NCBI GenBank assembly: GCA_946887075.1
Contig: CAMPKA010000029.1
Span: 1 to 31,131, forward strand
Direction of reading: 5' to 3'
Length of the DNA: 31,131 bases
From: an uncultured Salinimicrobium sp.
GTDB lineage: Bacteria; Bacteroidota; Bacteroidia; Flavobacteriales; Flavobacteriaceae
Part shown: piece by piece, positions 16,968-26,473 of the stretch
Layout of the letters: the number at the start of each line of letters is the position of its first letter
Position numbering within the stretch: the stretch's first letter is position 1
Made by a program: the position numbers and the translations under genes
Notes under the pieces: generated by a model
What the model was told of the DNA's origin: nothing
What the model saw: the letters and a program-made list of their open reading frames with translations, nothing else
Databases searched by the model: none

Positions 16968-17040
16968 GATCTGGTAGCTCAGTTGGTAGAGCATCTCCCT
17001 TTTAAGGAGAGGGTCCTGGGTTCGAGCCCCAGCCAGATCA
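16968..17040 (+). tRNA. tRNA-Lys (anticodon UUU), first copy
   Basis: A 73-base cloverleaf. The acceptor stem is GATCTGG / CCAGATC with discriminator A. The anticodon stem is TCTCC / GGAGA around the loop CTTTTAA, giving anticodon UUU. The T arm has GGTTCGAGCC. CCA is not encoded. It is followed by a nearly identical copy. Confidence 0.97.
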
Positions 17041-17067
17041 CTTTATTTTTTACAGTTCTTTGATCCT

Positions 17068-17140
17068 GACCTGGTAGCTCAGCTGGTAGAGCATCTCCCT
17101 TTTAAGGAGAGGGTCCTGGGTTCGAGCCCCAGCCAGGTCA
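17068..17140 (+). tRNA. tRNA-Lys (anticodon UUU), second copy
   Basis: A 73-base tRNA starting exactly 100 bases after the first copy and differing from it at three positions. Two of these form one compensatory acceptor-stem change (position 3 T to C, partner A to G; GACCTGG / CCAGGTC), and the third is in the D loop. The anticodon UUU is unchanged and CCA is not encoded. Confidence 0.97.
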
Positions 17141-17204
17141 CATAGTCCAGATGTAGTAGAATCAGGTCAGGTCAAACATGATTTGCATTTTACAGTGAAT
17201 TTTC

Positions 17205-17291
17205 GCCCAGGTGCTGGAACTGGTAGACAGGCATGGTTGAGGGCCATGTGTTCATTAGAGCGTGCGGGTTCGAGTCCCGCTCTGGGCACCA
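17205..17291 (+). tRNA. tRNA-Leu (anticodon GAG)
   Basis: A class II tRNA with a long variable arm. The acceptor stem is GCCCAGG / TCTGGGC (last pair G-U). The anticodon stem CATGG / CCATG encloses TTGAGGG, giving anticodon GAG. The T arm is GCGGGTTCGAGTCCCGC. CCA is present in the DNA (17289-17291), unlike in the two tRNA-Lys. It probably belongs to the same transcript. Confidence 0.95.
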
Positions 17292-17557
17292 TAATAGAAT
17301 TCTAAACCCCTAAACCCCTGGGGGGTTCTTTAATTTTGCGCCGGCAATAATTAAAAAACCATAACTTTTTTAGTTTTCTTTATCATAATTTTCCCGGGGA
17401 AAGCCCGTTCCGTTTTTCCATAACGCTTGGTCTGCCGCGTCTTTCGAGCCCTTACCCCTGTCTTCAAGTAGGGTTTGCTAAATTTCTGTTAATCATCATA
17501 TTAGAAGATAAAGAAGAACAAAATAGTCTTACTTTTAGAGAAAGCTCATTTTTTCTC
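17292..17557 (+). other. 266-base stretch without a recognised gene
   Basis: The longest non-coding stretch in the window, between tRNA-Leu and an orphan ORF. Besides the possible terminator it holds a -7-like TAATTTTG (17331-17338), a 7-bp A/T hairpin (17352-17358 with 17366-17372), a CGGG/CCCG mini-hairpin (17395-17407), and AGC..ACCC/GGGT..GCT pairing near 17447-17479. Together they could form a structured 5' leader of the ORF at 17558, but none is strong alone. Confidence 0.3.
17313..17337 (+). terminator. Possible terminator after the tRNA cluster
   Basis: AACCCC (17313-17318) and GGGGTT (17322-17327) form a tight 6-bp hairpin with a three-base loop, followed by a T-rich but interrupted tail. 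TAATTTTG at 17331-17338 also resembles a -7 promoter element, so the site may end one transcript and start another. Confidence 0.45.
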
Positions 17558-17980
17558 ATGCAGGTTCAACTTTATTCTCAGCTTCTTCGACTCGATCTTT
17601 CCAATGATCATCTTTTACAGATGTACTACGTCTTATATTACGACCTTCCTCCTGAAGAAAGGGAAATGACTCGCAACCTCGCACAGCTGATCACACTTCG
17701 AGAGAAGATAAAGCTGGATTTGAGAAAATTGCTATTTAATCTACGCAATTCACGGCAGGTTTCCCGAATCGGCGGAGCTGTTTTGAATTTTCTTCCTGTT
17801 TTCCTCAAGCTGGATTTTCTGGCGAGAAATACCTTCAAGGGATCAGACCTCAAATCCTGCTTTGAACGGGAAAAACAGAATGTGAAACAGTACTACGAGA
17901 CTTTATATAATCAGAACATTCCAGATTCGGCGATTGATATTCTGCTTGATCAAAAGCGAAAGCTGGAGTCGTTACCGTAA
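17558..17980 (+). CDS. Hypothetical protein, 140 residues, no family recognised
   Basis: I do not recognise this protein. It is a soluble, largely helical sequence rich in Leu and charged residues, with no signal peptide. Residues about 45-65 (LITLREKIKLDLRKLLFNLR) look like an amphipathic or coiled-coil helix. A more hydrophobic stretch, IGGAVLNFLPVFLKLDFLA, follows. Support for coding is indirect: it fills a gap, has codon use like its neighbours as far as I can judge by eye, and is followed by a structured region and a terminator in the right orientation. It follows a tRNA cluster, a common site for acquired genes. The opposite strand has only a shorter frame. Confidence 0.6.
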   Translation: MQVQLYSQLLRLDLSNDHLLQMYYVLYYDLPPEEREMTRNLAQLITLREKIKLDLRKLLFNLRNSRQVSRIGGAVLNFLPVFLKLDFLARNTFKGSDLKSCFEREKQNVKQYYETLYNQNIPDSAIDILLDQKRKLESLP

Positions 17981-17981
17981 G

Positions 17982-18062
17982 AGATGAGAAACCGGATAAT
18001 TTTTTCTGGGGGGCAAAGATTATCTGAAAAAACTTTGGTGTACAACCGAAGACTTCTCATCT
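17982..18062 (+). ncRNA. Candidate structured RNA (three-way junction) in the 3' region of the orphan ORF
   Basis: One base after the orphan ORF's stop, AGATGAGAA (17982-17990) pairs perfectly with TTCTCATCT (18054-18062). Inside lie two further stems: 17993-18000 with 18019-18026 (eight pairs, one G-U), and 18033-18039 with 18045-18051 (seven pairs, one G-U, five-base loop). The layout is a three-way junction with an A-rich linker (18027-18032). A terminator begins nine bases later. No known family is recognised. It may be a 3'-derived small RNA, an mRNA-stabilising element or the remnant of a small inverted-repeat element. Confidence 0.45.
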
Positions 18063-18070
18063 ACTTCTAA

Positions 18071-18094
18071 AGGCAGCCGTAAGGTTGCCTTTTT
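18071..18094 (+). terminator. Terminator after the orphan ORF and structured region
   Basis: GGCAGCC (18072-18078), loop GTAA, GGTTGCC (18083-18089; one G-U pair), then five Ts. Confidence 0.8.
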
Positions 18095-18100
18095 GCAATA

Positions 18101-18149
18101 AAAAACCCGTTCCATTTGTTCGGCCAACCGACTCGCGGAACGGGTTTTT
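18101..18149 (-). terminator. Terminator after aconitase
   Basis: AAAAACCCGTTCC (18101-18113) pairs perfectly with GGAACGGGTTTTT (18137-18149), with a further TCGG/CCGA stem in the loop. The T-run works for the minus-strand aconitase gene, and the symmetric A/T ends could also stop plus-strand transcription. Confidence 0.9.
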
Positions 18150-18168
18150 ATTTCACTTATCTACAGGA

Positions 18169-20436
18169 TCAGGCAGCATTCTGCTTCTTAATCAAATTGA
18201 GCGCTGAACCCTCCCTATACCATTCGATTTGGGAGTGGTTATAGGTATGGTTTGCCTGGATGGTATCCTTTGTTCCATCCGCATGAACCAGTTCTATGGT
18301 CAGTGGTTTATCAGGAGCGAAATCCTGCAGGTCGATAAAGTTGAAGGTGTCATCCTCCTGAATGAGATCATAGTCATGCTCATTGGCAAAAGTTATTCCG
18401 AGCATTCCCTGTTTCTTCAGGTTGGTTTCATGGATCCGGGCAAAGGATTTTACCAGAACCACTCTTACCCCGAGATGGCGTGGCTCCATTGCAGCATGTT
18501 CTCGCGAGGACCCTTCTCCGTAATTATGGTCGCCTACCACCACGGTCGGAATTCCCGCCTCCTTGTATTTCCGTTGAGTTGCGGGTACCCCGTCATATTC
18601 GCCAGTCAGCTGGTTCTTGACCAGGTTGGTTTTCATATTGAAGGCATTGACCGCACCTATAAGGCAGTTGTTAGAGATGTTATCCAAATGACCTCGGAAC
18701 CGCAGCCATGGCCCTGCCATTGAGATATGGTCAGTAGTACATTTTCCAAACGCCTTAATGAGCAATCTGGCCCCCATGAGATTTTCTCCATCCCACGGAT
18801 CAAATGGCTCCAGCAACTGGAGTCGTTCGGAGTCTGGGTTTACCTTGACTTCAACGGAGGAACCATCCTCAGTTGGAGCGAGGTATCCCGGATCATCCAC
18901 ATCAAATCCTTTTGGTGGAAGTTCGAGCCCGGTTGGTTCATCAAGTTTAACGTACTCACCGTCCTCATTCAGCAAGGAATCACGAGTCGGATCAAAATCA
19001 AGTCGACCTGAAATAGCTATTGCAGCAACTAGTTCTGGAGAACCTACAAAAGCATGTGTATTGGGGTTGCCATCAGCCCTCTTGGAGAAGTTCCGGTTGA
19101 AGGAATGTACAATGGTGTTTTTTTCTTCCCCTTTTCTGTCACTCCTGTCCCATTGTCCGATGCAGGGCCCGCATGCATTGGTGAATATGGTTGCATCAAG
19201 ATCTTCAAATATTTGCAGTAAACCGTCTCTTTCAGCAGTAAACCGAATTTGCTCTGAACCTGGGTTTATACCGAAATCAGACTTGGGTTTGAGCTTTTTA
19301 TCAACAGCCTGTTTGGCTACCGAAGCGGCCCTTGTAAGATCCTCGTAGGAGGAATTCGTACAGGATCCGATCAGTCCCCAATCCACGTTGATCGGCCAGT
19401 CATTTTCTTTTGCCTTGGTCCCCATTTCAGAAATCGGGGTGGCCAGATCTGGGGTGAATGGTCCATTGAGATGTGGTCGTAATTCCGAGAGATCAATTTC
19501 AATAACCTGGTCAAAATATTGTTCCGGATTTTCATACACTTCTGGGTCGCCGGACAGATGTTCCCTCACTTGATTTGCGGCATCGGCAACATCGGCCCTG
19601 TTTGTAGCCCGCAGATAACGTTCCATCGAATCATCGTAACCGAAAGTCGAGGTGGTTGCTCCTACTTCTGCACCCATGTTACAGATCGTTCCCTTTCCTG
19701 TACAGGACATGGAGCGGGCACCCTCACCAAAATACTCTATTATTGCACCAGTACCTCCTTTAACAGTAAGTATTCCGGCCACCTTAAGAATAACATCCTT
19801 GGGGGCAGACCATCCAGAGAGCTTTCCGGTAAGTTTGACTCCTATGATCTTGGGAAATTTCAACTCCCAGGGCATACCCGCCATGACGTCCACGGCATCA
19901 GCCCCCCCAACACCTATGGCTACCATCCCTAAACCTCCTGCATTGACGGTATGGGAGTCTGTACCAATCATCATGCCCCCAGGGAAGGCGTAATTCTCCA
20001 GTACCACCTGGTGAATGATCCCGGCACCAGGTTTCCAGAACCCGATCCCATATTTATTCGAAACGGATTCCAGAAAATCAAAAACCTCATCACTGCTTTT
20101 TCGGGCACTGGGAAGATCAAATTGTGCCCCCAGCTTCGCTTGGATCAAATGGTCACAATGCACCGTTGTTGGAACTGCCACTGTCTTTTTACCAGCCTGC
20201 ATGAATTGCAAAAGGGCCATTTGGGCCGTTGCATCCTGGCATGCGATTCTGTCCGGTGCAAAATCAACGTAATCTTTACCCCGAGTGAAGCCTTTTTCGG
20301 TTCTGCCATCCCAGAGGTGTGAATAAAGAATTTTTTCTGAAAGCGTTAAAGGCTTGCCCACAGCTTTACGTGCCGCATCGACACGTTCTTCCATCTGGGT
20401 GTAAACCTTTTTGATCATTTCAATATCGTAAGCCAT
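18169..20436 (-). CDS. acn: Aconitate hydratase, mitochondrial-type
   Basis: Isomerises citrate to isocitrate in the TCA cycle using a [4Fe-4S] cluster. The 755 residues match the mitochondrial-type aconitase rather than the longer AcnA/IRP form or the rearranged AcnB. The three cluster cysteines are visible in [12 protein letters not shown] and [10 protein letters not shown]. Other motifs are [36 protein letters not shown] and, in the swivelling C-terminal domain, [18 protein letters not shown]. It is transcribed alone, with TAATTTTG (minus strand, 20474-20467) as a likely -7 element and a strong terminator downstream. Confidence 0.97.
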   Translation of the reverse strand: MAYDIEMIKKVYTQMEERVDAARKAVGKPLTLSEKILYSHLWDGRTEKGFTRGKDYVDFAPDRIACQDATAQMALLQFMQAGKKTVAVPTTVHCDHLIQAKLGAQFDLPSARKSSDEVFDFLESVSNKYGIGFWKPGAGIIHQVVLENYAFPGGMMIGTDSHTVNAGGLGMVAIGVGGADAVDVMAGMPWELKFPKIIGVKLTGKLSGWSAPKDVILKVAGILTVKGGTGAIIEYFGEGARSMSCTGKGTICNMGAEVGATTSTFGYDDSMERYLRATNRADVADAANQVREHLSGDPEVYENPEQYFDQVIEIDLSELRPHLNGPFTPDLATPISEMGTKAKENDWPINVDWGLIGSCTNSSYEDLTRAASVAKQAVDKKLKPKSDFGINPGSEQIRFTAERDGLLQIFEDLDATIFTNACGPCIGQWDRSDRKGEEKNTIVHSFNRNFSKRADGNPNTHAFVGSPELVAAIAISGRLDFDPTRDSLLNEDGEYVKLDEPTGLELPPKGFDVDDPGYLAPTEDGSSVEVKVNPDSERLQLLEPFDPWDGENLMGARLLIKAFGKCTTDHISMAGPWLRFRGHLDNISNNCLIGAVNAFNMKTNLVKNQLTGEYDGVPATQRKYKEAGIPTVVVGDHNYGEGSSREHAAMEPRHLGVRVVLVKSFARIHETNLKKQGMLGITFANEHDYDLIQEDDTFNFIDLQDFAPDKPLTIELVHADGTKDTIQANHTYNHSQIEWYREGSALNLIKKQNAA

Positions 20437-20466
20437 ATCTTGTGTTTATTGAATTCAAAGAGGTGG

Positions 20467-20474
20467 CAAAATTA
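20467..20474 (-). promoter_or_regulatory. -7 element for aconitase
   Basis: TAATTTTG on the minus strand matches TAnnTTTG, 30 bases before the aconitase ATG. No clean TTG at 19-20 bases; a T-rich stretch occupies that position. Confidence 0.45.
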
Positions 20475-20624
20475 CGAATTACGATGATCAATTAAAAATC
20501 AATAGCAAACTCCGACAAATGTTGTATAAAATTCATCAATTCTTAAAATATGCAAATAAAATAACCACTTGCGCAAAGGAAGGGCCCTGAAATTGGGAAA
20601 ATAACAAATCCCACCGAGGTTTGT

Positions 20625-20927
20625 TCAGCTTTTGAAATACGTGGAGCGGACGGTCCGTCGTTTTTTCCGCAGAAAAAGGTATGCGGCTGGAGCAAAAGCA
20701 GGAAGGACGAGCATGGCGATCATCCAGAAGGCCTTGTGGTGGATGTCCCTAATGATAAGATCGGAAACCAGTAACAGCCAGAACAAAAAAAGAAAGAAGA
20801 GGCTCAGCCAACTGTAGACCGAGATGGTTTCCAGCTGCAGCAAATTGCTGCCAGAATTCACCCAGACCACCTGACAAACGAAAAACAGGAGGACTAGGGG
20901 AATCTTGTACTTGATCAGCGAGTCCAT
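20625..20927 (-). CDS. Small membrane protein with a PLDc_N-like segment
   Basis: A 100-residue protein with three predicted membrane helices: IPLVLLFFVCQVVWV, WLSLFFLFLFWLLLVSDLII, and FWMIAMLVLPAFAPAAYLFL followed by the basic RKKRR. The last helix with its flanks resembles the phospholipase D N-terminal (PLDc_N) membrane segment, found alone in many small proteins. Function unknown. It lies 26 bases downstream of the MoxR gene and is probably the last gene of that operon. Confidence 0.7.
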   Translation of the reverse strand: MDSLIKYKIPLVLLFFVCQVVWVNSGSNLLQLETISVYSWLSLFFLFLFWLLLVSDLIIRDIHHKAFWMIAMLVLPAFAPAAYLFLRKKRRTVRSTYFKS

Positions 20928-20953
20928 TACAGAACCAAGATAAACAAAAAAAT

Positions 20954-21907
20954 CTAAAAGAGATTTCTGATGATCTGGTCTTCCGTAACCCCTTCAGCAT
21001 CAGCTTTGTAATTCCGTATAACCCTGTGCCTGAGAATACCGAGGGCAACCTGTTGCACGTCTTCGATATCCGGGGAATATTTCCCGCTGACAACTGCATT
21101 TGCCTTGGCCCCCAGAATGAGATTCTGAGATGCCCTTGGTCCGGCTCCCCAGTCTACAAACTCTTTCACTATCGCAGGAGCTTTTTCGCTCTGCGGCCGG
21201 GTCTTCCCAACCAGGGTGACAGCGTATTCGACCACGTTATCAGCAACAGGTATTCTTTTGACCAGGTGTTGAAAATCCACGATTTCCTGGGCAGAAAAAA
21301 GCGGACGTACTTCGGAGACAAGATCTGAAGTGGTGTTCTTGACGATCTCAACCTCTTCCTTAAAATCCGGATAATCCAGTTCAATGGCAAACATGAAGCG
21401 ATCGAGCTGTGCCTCCGGCAACGGGTAGGTTCCTTCCTGTTCGATCGGATTTTGGGTAGCCAATACGAAATATGGCAGATCAAGTTGATAATGGGTCCCT
21501 CCTACCGTGACTGCCCTTTCCTGCATCGCCTCCAGCAGGGCCGCCTGGGTCTTCGGGGGAGTTCGGTTGATTTCATCCGCAAGAATGACATTGGCAAACA
21601 CCGGGCCTTTGATAAACTTGAAGTGCCTGTTCTCATCCAGGATTTCCGCACCGAGGATATCACTGGGCATCAGATCCGGAGTAAACTGGATCCTTTTGAA
21701 GTTGAGGCCGAGAGCAGAGGCAATGGTGTTGACCATTAGGGTCTTAGCCAGGCCCGGGACACCTATCAGAAGGGAATGTCCCCCCGCGAGAATGGAAAGG
21801 AGGATCTGGTGGATCACCTCATCCTGGCCGACAATCTTCTTTCGGATCTCCCGGGTGAGCTCCTGGTGACGGGAAACGAGATTTTTTACAGCCTGAACAT
21901 CCGACAT
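20954..21907 (-). CDS. MoxR-family AAA+ ATPase
   Basis: A 317-residue AAA_3 ATPase. Walker A is GVPGLAKT (about 49-56), Walker B VILADEINR (about 107-115), with sensor 1 in VLATQNPIEQEGTYPLPEAQLDRFMF and the C-terminal lid domain ending in RNYKADAEGVTEDQI. MoxR proteins act as chaperones that help insert metals or assemble complexes, usually with VWA-domain partners. No VWA gene or DUF58 gene is present here, unlike the usual bat operon. It instead follows a SurA-like isomerase by ten bases, suggesting a link to envelope protein maturation. Confidence 0.92.
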   Translation of the reverse strand: MSDVQAVKNLVSRHQELTREIRKKIVGQDEVIHQILLSILAGGHSLLIGVPGLAKTLMVNTIASALGLNFKRIQFTPDLMPSDILGAEILDENRHFKFIKGPVFANVILADEINRTPPKTQAALLEAMQERAVTVGGTHYQLDLPYFVLATQNPIEQEGTYPLPEAQLDRFMFAIELDYPDFKEEVEIVKNTTSDLVSEVRPLFSAQEIVDFQHLVKRIPVADNVVEYAVTLVGKTRPQSEKAPAIVKEFVDWGAGPRASQNLILGAKANAVVSGKYSPDIEDVQQVALGILRHRVIRNYKADAEGVTEDQIIRNLF

Positions 21908-21917
21908 TTTCTCTGGA

Positions 21918-23336
21918 TTACTCTTTCAACCAGTTACTCTGGAAATCACAATCGCGGTAAGCTCCATTGACCTTTATATAAGTATCCTCTATCTTGCTTT
22001 CCTGCCATTCTTCAATTGCCTCGAGCTGTTTATCTCTAAGGGCGAGTTCTTTAATTTTGTTGTAGTCTCTGGCATAGTCCGCGACGTGTTCAGGATATTT
22101 TTTGGTAATCGAGATGATCTTATAGAAAGGTCTTCCGACATTATCCTGGTCGGTAAGCACTACGGATACCTCCCCTTCCTCAAGATTCTGTACCTGCTCA
22201 AAAAGGACCGGAGGAAGCTTAGAGACCTCGAAACGGGTGTCCCCAGTCGTGGGATTGATCAATTGACCCCCGCTTTCCCGCGTTTCTTCCTCATCGGAAA
22301 TCTCCCGGGCCGCCTCAGCAAAACTGATCTCCCCATCAATGATCTTCTGACGAACCTCCTTAAGTTCTTCCTGTGCCTTTTTCTTAGTCTCTTCAGATAC
22401 TTCCGGGATCAGCAGAATGTGCCGCACATCCACCTGTTGTCCCCTGATCCGGTCAACCGTCATGATGTGATAGCCGTACTCAGTCTGGAAAGGTTCGCTC
22501 ACCTCTCCCTGCCTCAGGCTGAAAGCCACATCCTTGAATTCCTTGACAATGGCATCTTCCCTGGTGAGCGTTATTTGTCCGCCAGAGGAACGGGTAGCCC
22601 TGTCATCCGAATACAACACTGCCTTGGTTGCAAAACTGGCGCCATTTTCAATGATATCATTACGCATTTCGTTCAGCCTTGCGATAATCGATTTTTTTTC
22701 CTCCTCAGTTATCTCGGGTTCTACCACGATCTGGGCAATCTCCACCTCATCATTAAAAATCGGTCTTTTGTCCTCCGGAATTTCAGCAAAGAAAGCCCGC
22801 ACCTCCTCGGGGGTTATCTGTACAGCCTCAACGACCTTCCGTTGCATTTCGGCAGCAAGTCTCTTCTTGCGGATGATCTCAAACAATTCGGATCGAAATT
22901 CTGCCTCATTGTCTCTCTTATAGAATTCCAAGACTTTTTCGAGAGACCCGAGCTGCTGGGTCATATAGGCCAATTGCTGATCGATTTCCGCATTGACCTG
23001 TGAATCAGGAACCACTATGCTGTCCTGGATGGCATGATGAGCATAAAGATTGTTTTCGAGAAGCCGGCCCGCCAGATTACACCTGGTGACATCCTGGGTG
23101 GAAATTCCCTGGCTCTTCAGATCAACATACATTTTATCGATATCGCTCTCCAGGACCACAAAGTCTCCCACCACGGCAGCCACTCCATCCACCTTGGTTT
23201 TTCCTGAGGTACCGGTGGTATCCTGAACTTCCGTCTCAGGCATCTGGATGGCTGTACTGTCCGTAACCACGATTTCCTGTGCAAATCCCGGTAAACAAAG
23301 CAGCATTCCCCCGAGAATGGACAGGGCTTTAGTCAT
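21918..23336 (-). CDS. SurA-like periplasmic peptidyl-prolyl isomerase
   Basis: A 472-residue exported chaperone. The signal peptide is MTKALSILGGMLLCLPGFAQ. Then comes a SurA N-terminal-type helical region (VDGVAAVVGDFVVLESDIDKM) and two parvulin-type rotamase regions: VEIAQIVVEPEI..GGQITLTREDAIVKEFKDVAF, and VRHILLIPEVSEETKKKAQ..FAEAAREISDEE. It likely helps outer-membrane proteins fold. The ATG at 23336 gives the proper signal peptide; an in-frame ATG at 23366 would add ten residues. It overlaps the end of the upstream lipoprotein gene by eight bases, so the two are probably coupled. Confidence 0.9.
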   Translation of the reverse strand: MTKALSILGGMLLCLPGFAQEIVVTDSTAIQMPETEVQDTTGTSGKTKVDGVAAVVGDFVVLESDIDKMYVDLKSQGISTQDVTRCNLAGRLLENNLYAHHAIQDSIVVPDSQVNAEIDQQLAYMTQQLGSLEKVLEFYKRDNEAEFRSELFEIIRKKRLAAEMQRKVVEAVQITPEEVRAFFAEIPEDKRPIFNDEVEIAQIVVEPEITEEEKKSIIARLNEMRNDIIENGASFATKAVLYSDDRATRSSGGQITLTREDAIVKEFKDVAFSLRQGEVSEPFQTEYGYHIMTVDRIRGQQVDVRHILLIPEVSEETKKKAQEELKEVRQKIIDGEISFAEAAREISDEEETRESGGQLINPTTGDTRFEVSKLPPVLFEQVQNLEEGEVSVVLTDQDNVGRPFYKIISITKKYPEHVADYARDYNKIKELALRDKQLEAIEEWQESKIEDTYIKVNGAYRDCDFQSNWLKE

Positions 23337-24189
23337 AAATTTCAAATTCGTTATTCTTAATTGCATCTTGTGTAATATCTTGTTCTAATTTTTTGATCAG
23401 CTCCAGCTTTCTCTTGTTGAGCAGGATCTCTTCTATACTGGGGAGGGCATATTCAAAAGGTGCCTTTTGATTCTGTAACCTGACCTCTTTTACCTGGATC
23501 AAATATACTCCTAATGAATCTTCGAGTTGCAAAAAATTGTTGTTTTTTAAAAAGCGCTCCCTATCCTCGGGTGTTAAAGGCCCGATCTTATCGTAGACCT
23601 CTTTGGTCTTGACCCATACCGAATCATTGAGAGAGTAGGAATTGAAATGAATCGATTTCTCCAACAGCTTCTCCTGATCTTTCTGATTGAACCTTCGGAA
23701 AAGGGTTTTAATCTCCTCCAGGTCCGAATTATTCCTCCCGAGATTGATATACCTTAACTTCACCAGATCCTCATTAAGTACAAATATCTCGCCATTTTCC
23801 TCGTAATAGCTCTGGGCCGCTTCTTCAGCGATGGTGGTGTCGAGTTCCCTGGCGACAATGGCATCGGTGTATGCCTTTGCGTAGAGTTCATTCTTGTAGT
23901 TCTGGACGAGCTGATCGAATTCCTTGAGTTGCGACTCTGTCAGGTTGATGCGGGCTCCCTGAATCAGGAGTTTCTGTGTCGCCCAACGATTGATATAGTT
24001 CCGCACAAGTAGGGTGCTATCTTCTGCGGTGGTATTCTCCGAAACAAGAGATGCGATGTCTTCTTCATACAGATAGTGATCATTCACTCTGGCGATAACA
24101 CCCTCTCCCGGTTGGCTGTCAATCCCATTGCAACTACCAAGGGTCACAACAGCCAGCAATAGAACTAAAAGGTCGATCTTTTTTGGCAA
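23329..24189 (-). CDS. SurA-related lipoprotein (peptidyl-prolyl isomerase-like), TTG start
   Basis: A predicted 286-residue lipoprotein. MPKKIDLLVLLLAVVTLGSC gives an ideal lipobox with Cys20. It shares with its SurA-like neighbour an N-terminal region (VIARVNDHYLYEEDIASLV) and a C-terminal helix, but the rotamase core between them looks degenerate, so it is probably a chaperone rather than an active isomerase. No in-frame ATG precedes this region. The TTG at 24189-24187 is chosen because a perfect promoter at 24240-24211 places the transcript start near 24204; upstream TTG codons at 24240 and 24207 lie in or before the promoter. First gene of the lipoprotein-SurA-MoxR operon. Confidence 0.8.
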   Translation of the reverse strand: MPKKIDLLVLLLAVVTLGSCNGIDSQPGEGVIARVNDHYLYEEDIASLVSENTTAEDSTLLVRNYINRWATQKLLIQGARINLTESQLKEFDQLVQNYKNELYAKAYTDAIVARELDTTIAEEAAQSYYEENGEIFVLNEDLVKLRYINLGRNNSDLEEIKTLFRRFNQKDQEKLLEKSIHFNSYSLNDSVWVKTKEVYDKIGPLTPEDRERFLKNNNFLQLEDSLGVYLIQVKEVRLQNQKAPFEYALPSIEEILLNKRKLELIKKLEQDITQDAIKNNEFEIYD

Positions 24190-24210
24190 TACGTTCTGGT
24201 TTTTCAATGG

Positions 24211-24240
24211 CAAAAGTAAAAATTCCTGGGGGTTTAACAA
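24211..24240 (-). promoter_or_regulatory. Promoter of the lipoprotein-SurA-MoxR operon
   Basis: TTG (24240-24238), exactly 19 bases, TACTTTTG (24218-24211) on the minus strand. It is a perfect consensus match and fixes the downstream start codon. Confidence 0.75.
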
Positions 24241-24406
24241 TCTCTCCCTCTAAACGTCCCTCGGATTGGAAAAATTTTGAACAGCTCAGGAAAAATTCGG
24301 GTCTCCTTAAAATATGCCCGTACTTCCATGGAAAATCAACTCCTGATGCGGGAAAAGAAAGTACAGGAATTATTGATCATCCAGTCAGTTAGTTCAAACT
24401 CTGTAG

Positions 24407-24414
24407 TATATTTG
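24407..24414 (+). promoter_or_regulatory. -7 element for the OmpH-like gene
   Basis: TATATTTG, 19 bases before the ATG at 24434. A TTG at the expected distance is lacking. Confidence 0.5.
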
Positions 24415-24433
24415 TTGGCAAAACAAACCTGAT

Positions 24434-24946
24434 ATGAAGCGAACAATTCTATTAATGACATTCCTGTTTATCTGTTCGATAGGACAGGGCCAGACAAAAG
24501 TCGGTACCATCAATGCAGATTACGTTCTTTCCCAAATGCCGGAAATGACAGAGGTCCAAAAGGGACTCGAAAATTATGAGAAAGAGCTTCAGAATCAACT
24601 TGAAACGGATATTACTGAATATGAGACCCTGGTAAAGCAGTATCAGGATTCTCTTTCGACTTATTCTGAAGAAATCAAACAGCAAAAGGAAACAGCGATT
24701 ATTGAACTTGAAAACACCATAAAAGGCTTCAGACAAAAGGCCACGGTAATGATGCAGCTCAAGCGTAACGAATTGACTACACCTTTATACGAGAAGATCA
24801 ACAATGCAATGCTTCAGGTAGTTGAAAGCCAGGGCTATACTCACATCCTTCACGCAGGAGGGACCAGCCTGGCCTATTCCTCAGACACCTATGACATTAC
24901 CAGCCAGGTCCTAAAGGAACTAGGGATCGAGGTCAAAACGGAATAG
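24434..24946 (+). CDS. OmpH/Skp-family periplasmic chaperone
   Basis: A 170-residue exported protein. Residues 1-19 are a signal peptide (MKRTILLMTFLFICSIGQG). The mature part starts KVGTINADYVLSQMPEM, the OmpH/Skp signature, followed by a long charged coiled coil (about 35-110) and a C-terminal strand region (YTHILHAGG). Skp trimers hold unfolded outer-membrane proteins in the periplasm. It is divergent from the SurA-like operon, so two outer-membrane folding systems lie back to back. It is convergent with guaB with only 23 bases between stop codons. Confidence 0.9.
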   Translation: MKRTILLMTFLFICSIGQGQTKVGTINADYVLSQMPEMTEVQKGLENYEKELQNQLETDITEYETLVKQYQDSLSTYSEEIKQQKETAIIELENTIKGFRQKATVMMQLKRNELTTPLYEKINNAMLQVVESQGYTHILHAGGTSLAYSSDTYDITSQVLKELGIEVKTE

Positions 24947-24947
24947 C

Positions 24948-26454
<1,507 letters not shown>

Positions 26455-26465
26455 TTAATTGCGGG

Positions 26466-26473
26466 CAAATATA
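26466..26473 (-). promoter_or_regulatory. -7 element for guaB
   Basis: TATATTTG on the minus strand, 23 bases before the guaB ATG. A CTG, one mismatch from TTG, lies 19 bases upstream of it. Confidence 0.55.

Noticed and set aside
16968..17140. Direct repeats of about 70 bases that might be a CRISPR or mobile repeat
   Set aside because: They fold as complete tRNA-Lys cloverleafs with a compensatory base-pair change.
17982..18062. The inverted repeat as ends of a small transposon-like element
   Set aside because: No target-site duplication flanks it and the interior holds two additional stems; kept as an RNA candidate, with the element idea as the alternative.
22086..23003. A 305-residue frame opposite the SurA-like gene
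   Set aside because: It is a mirror frame of a well-supported exported isomerase and has no recognisable domain; its length reflects the codon pattern of the real gene.
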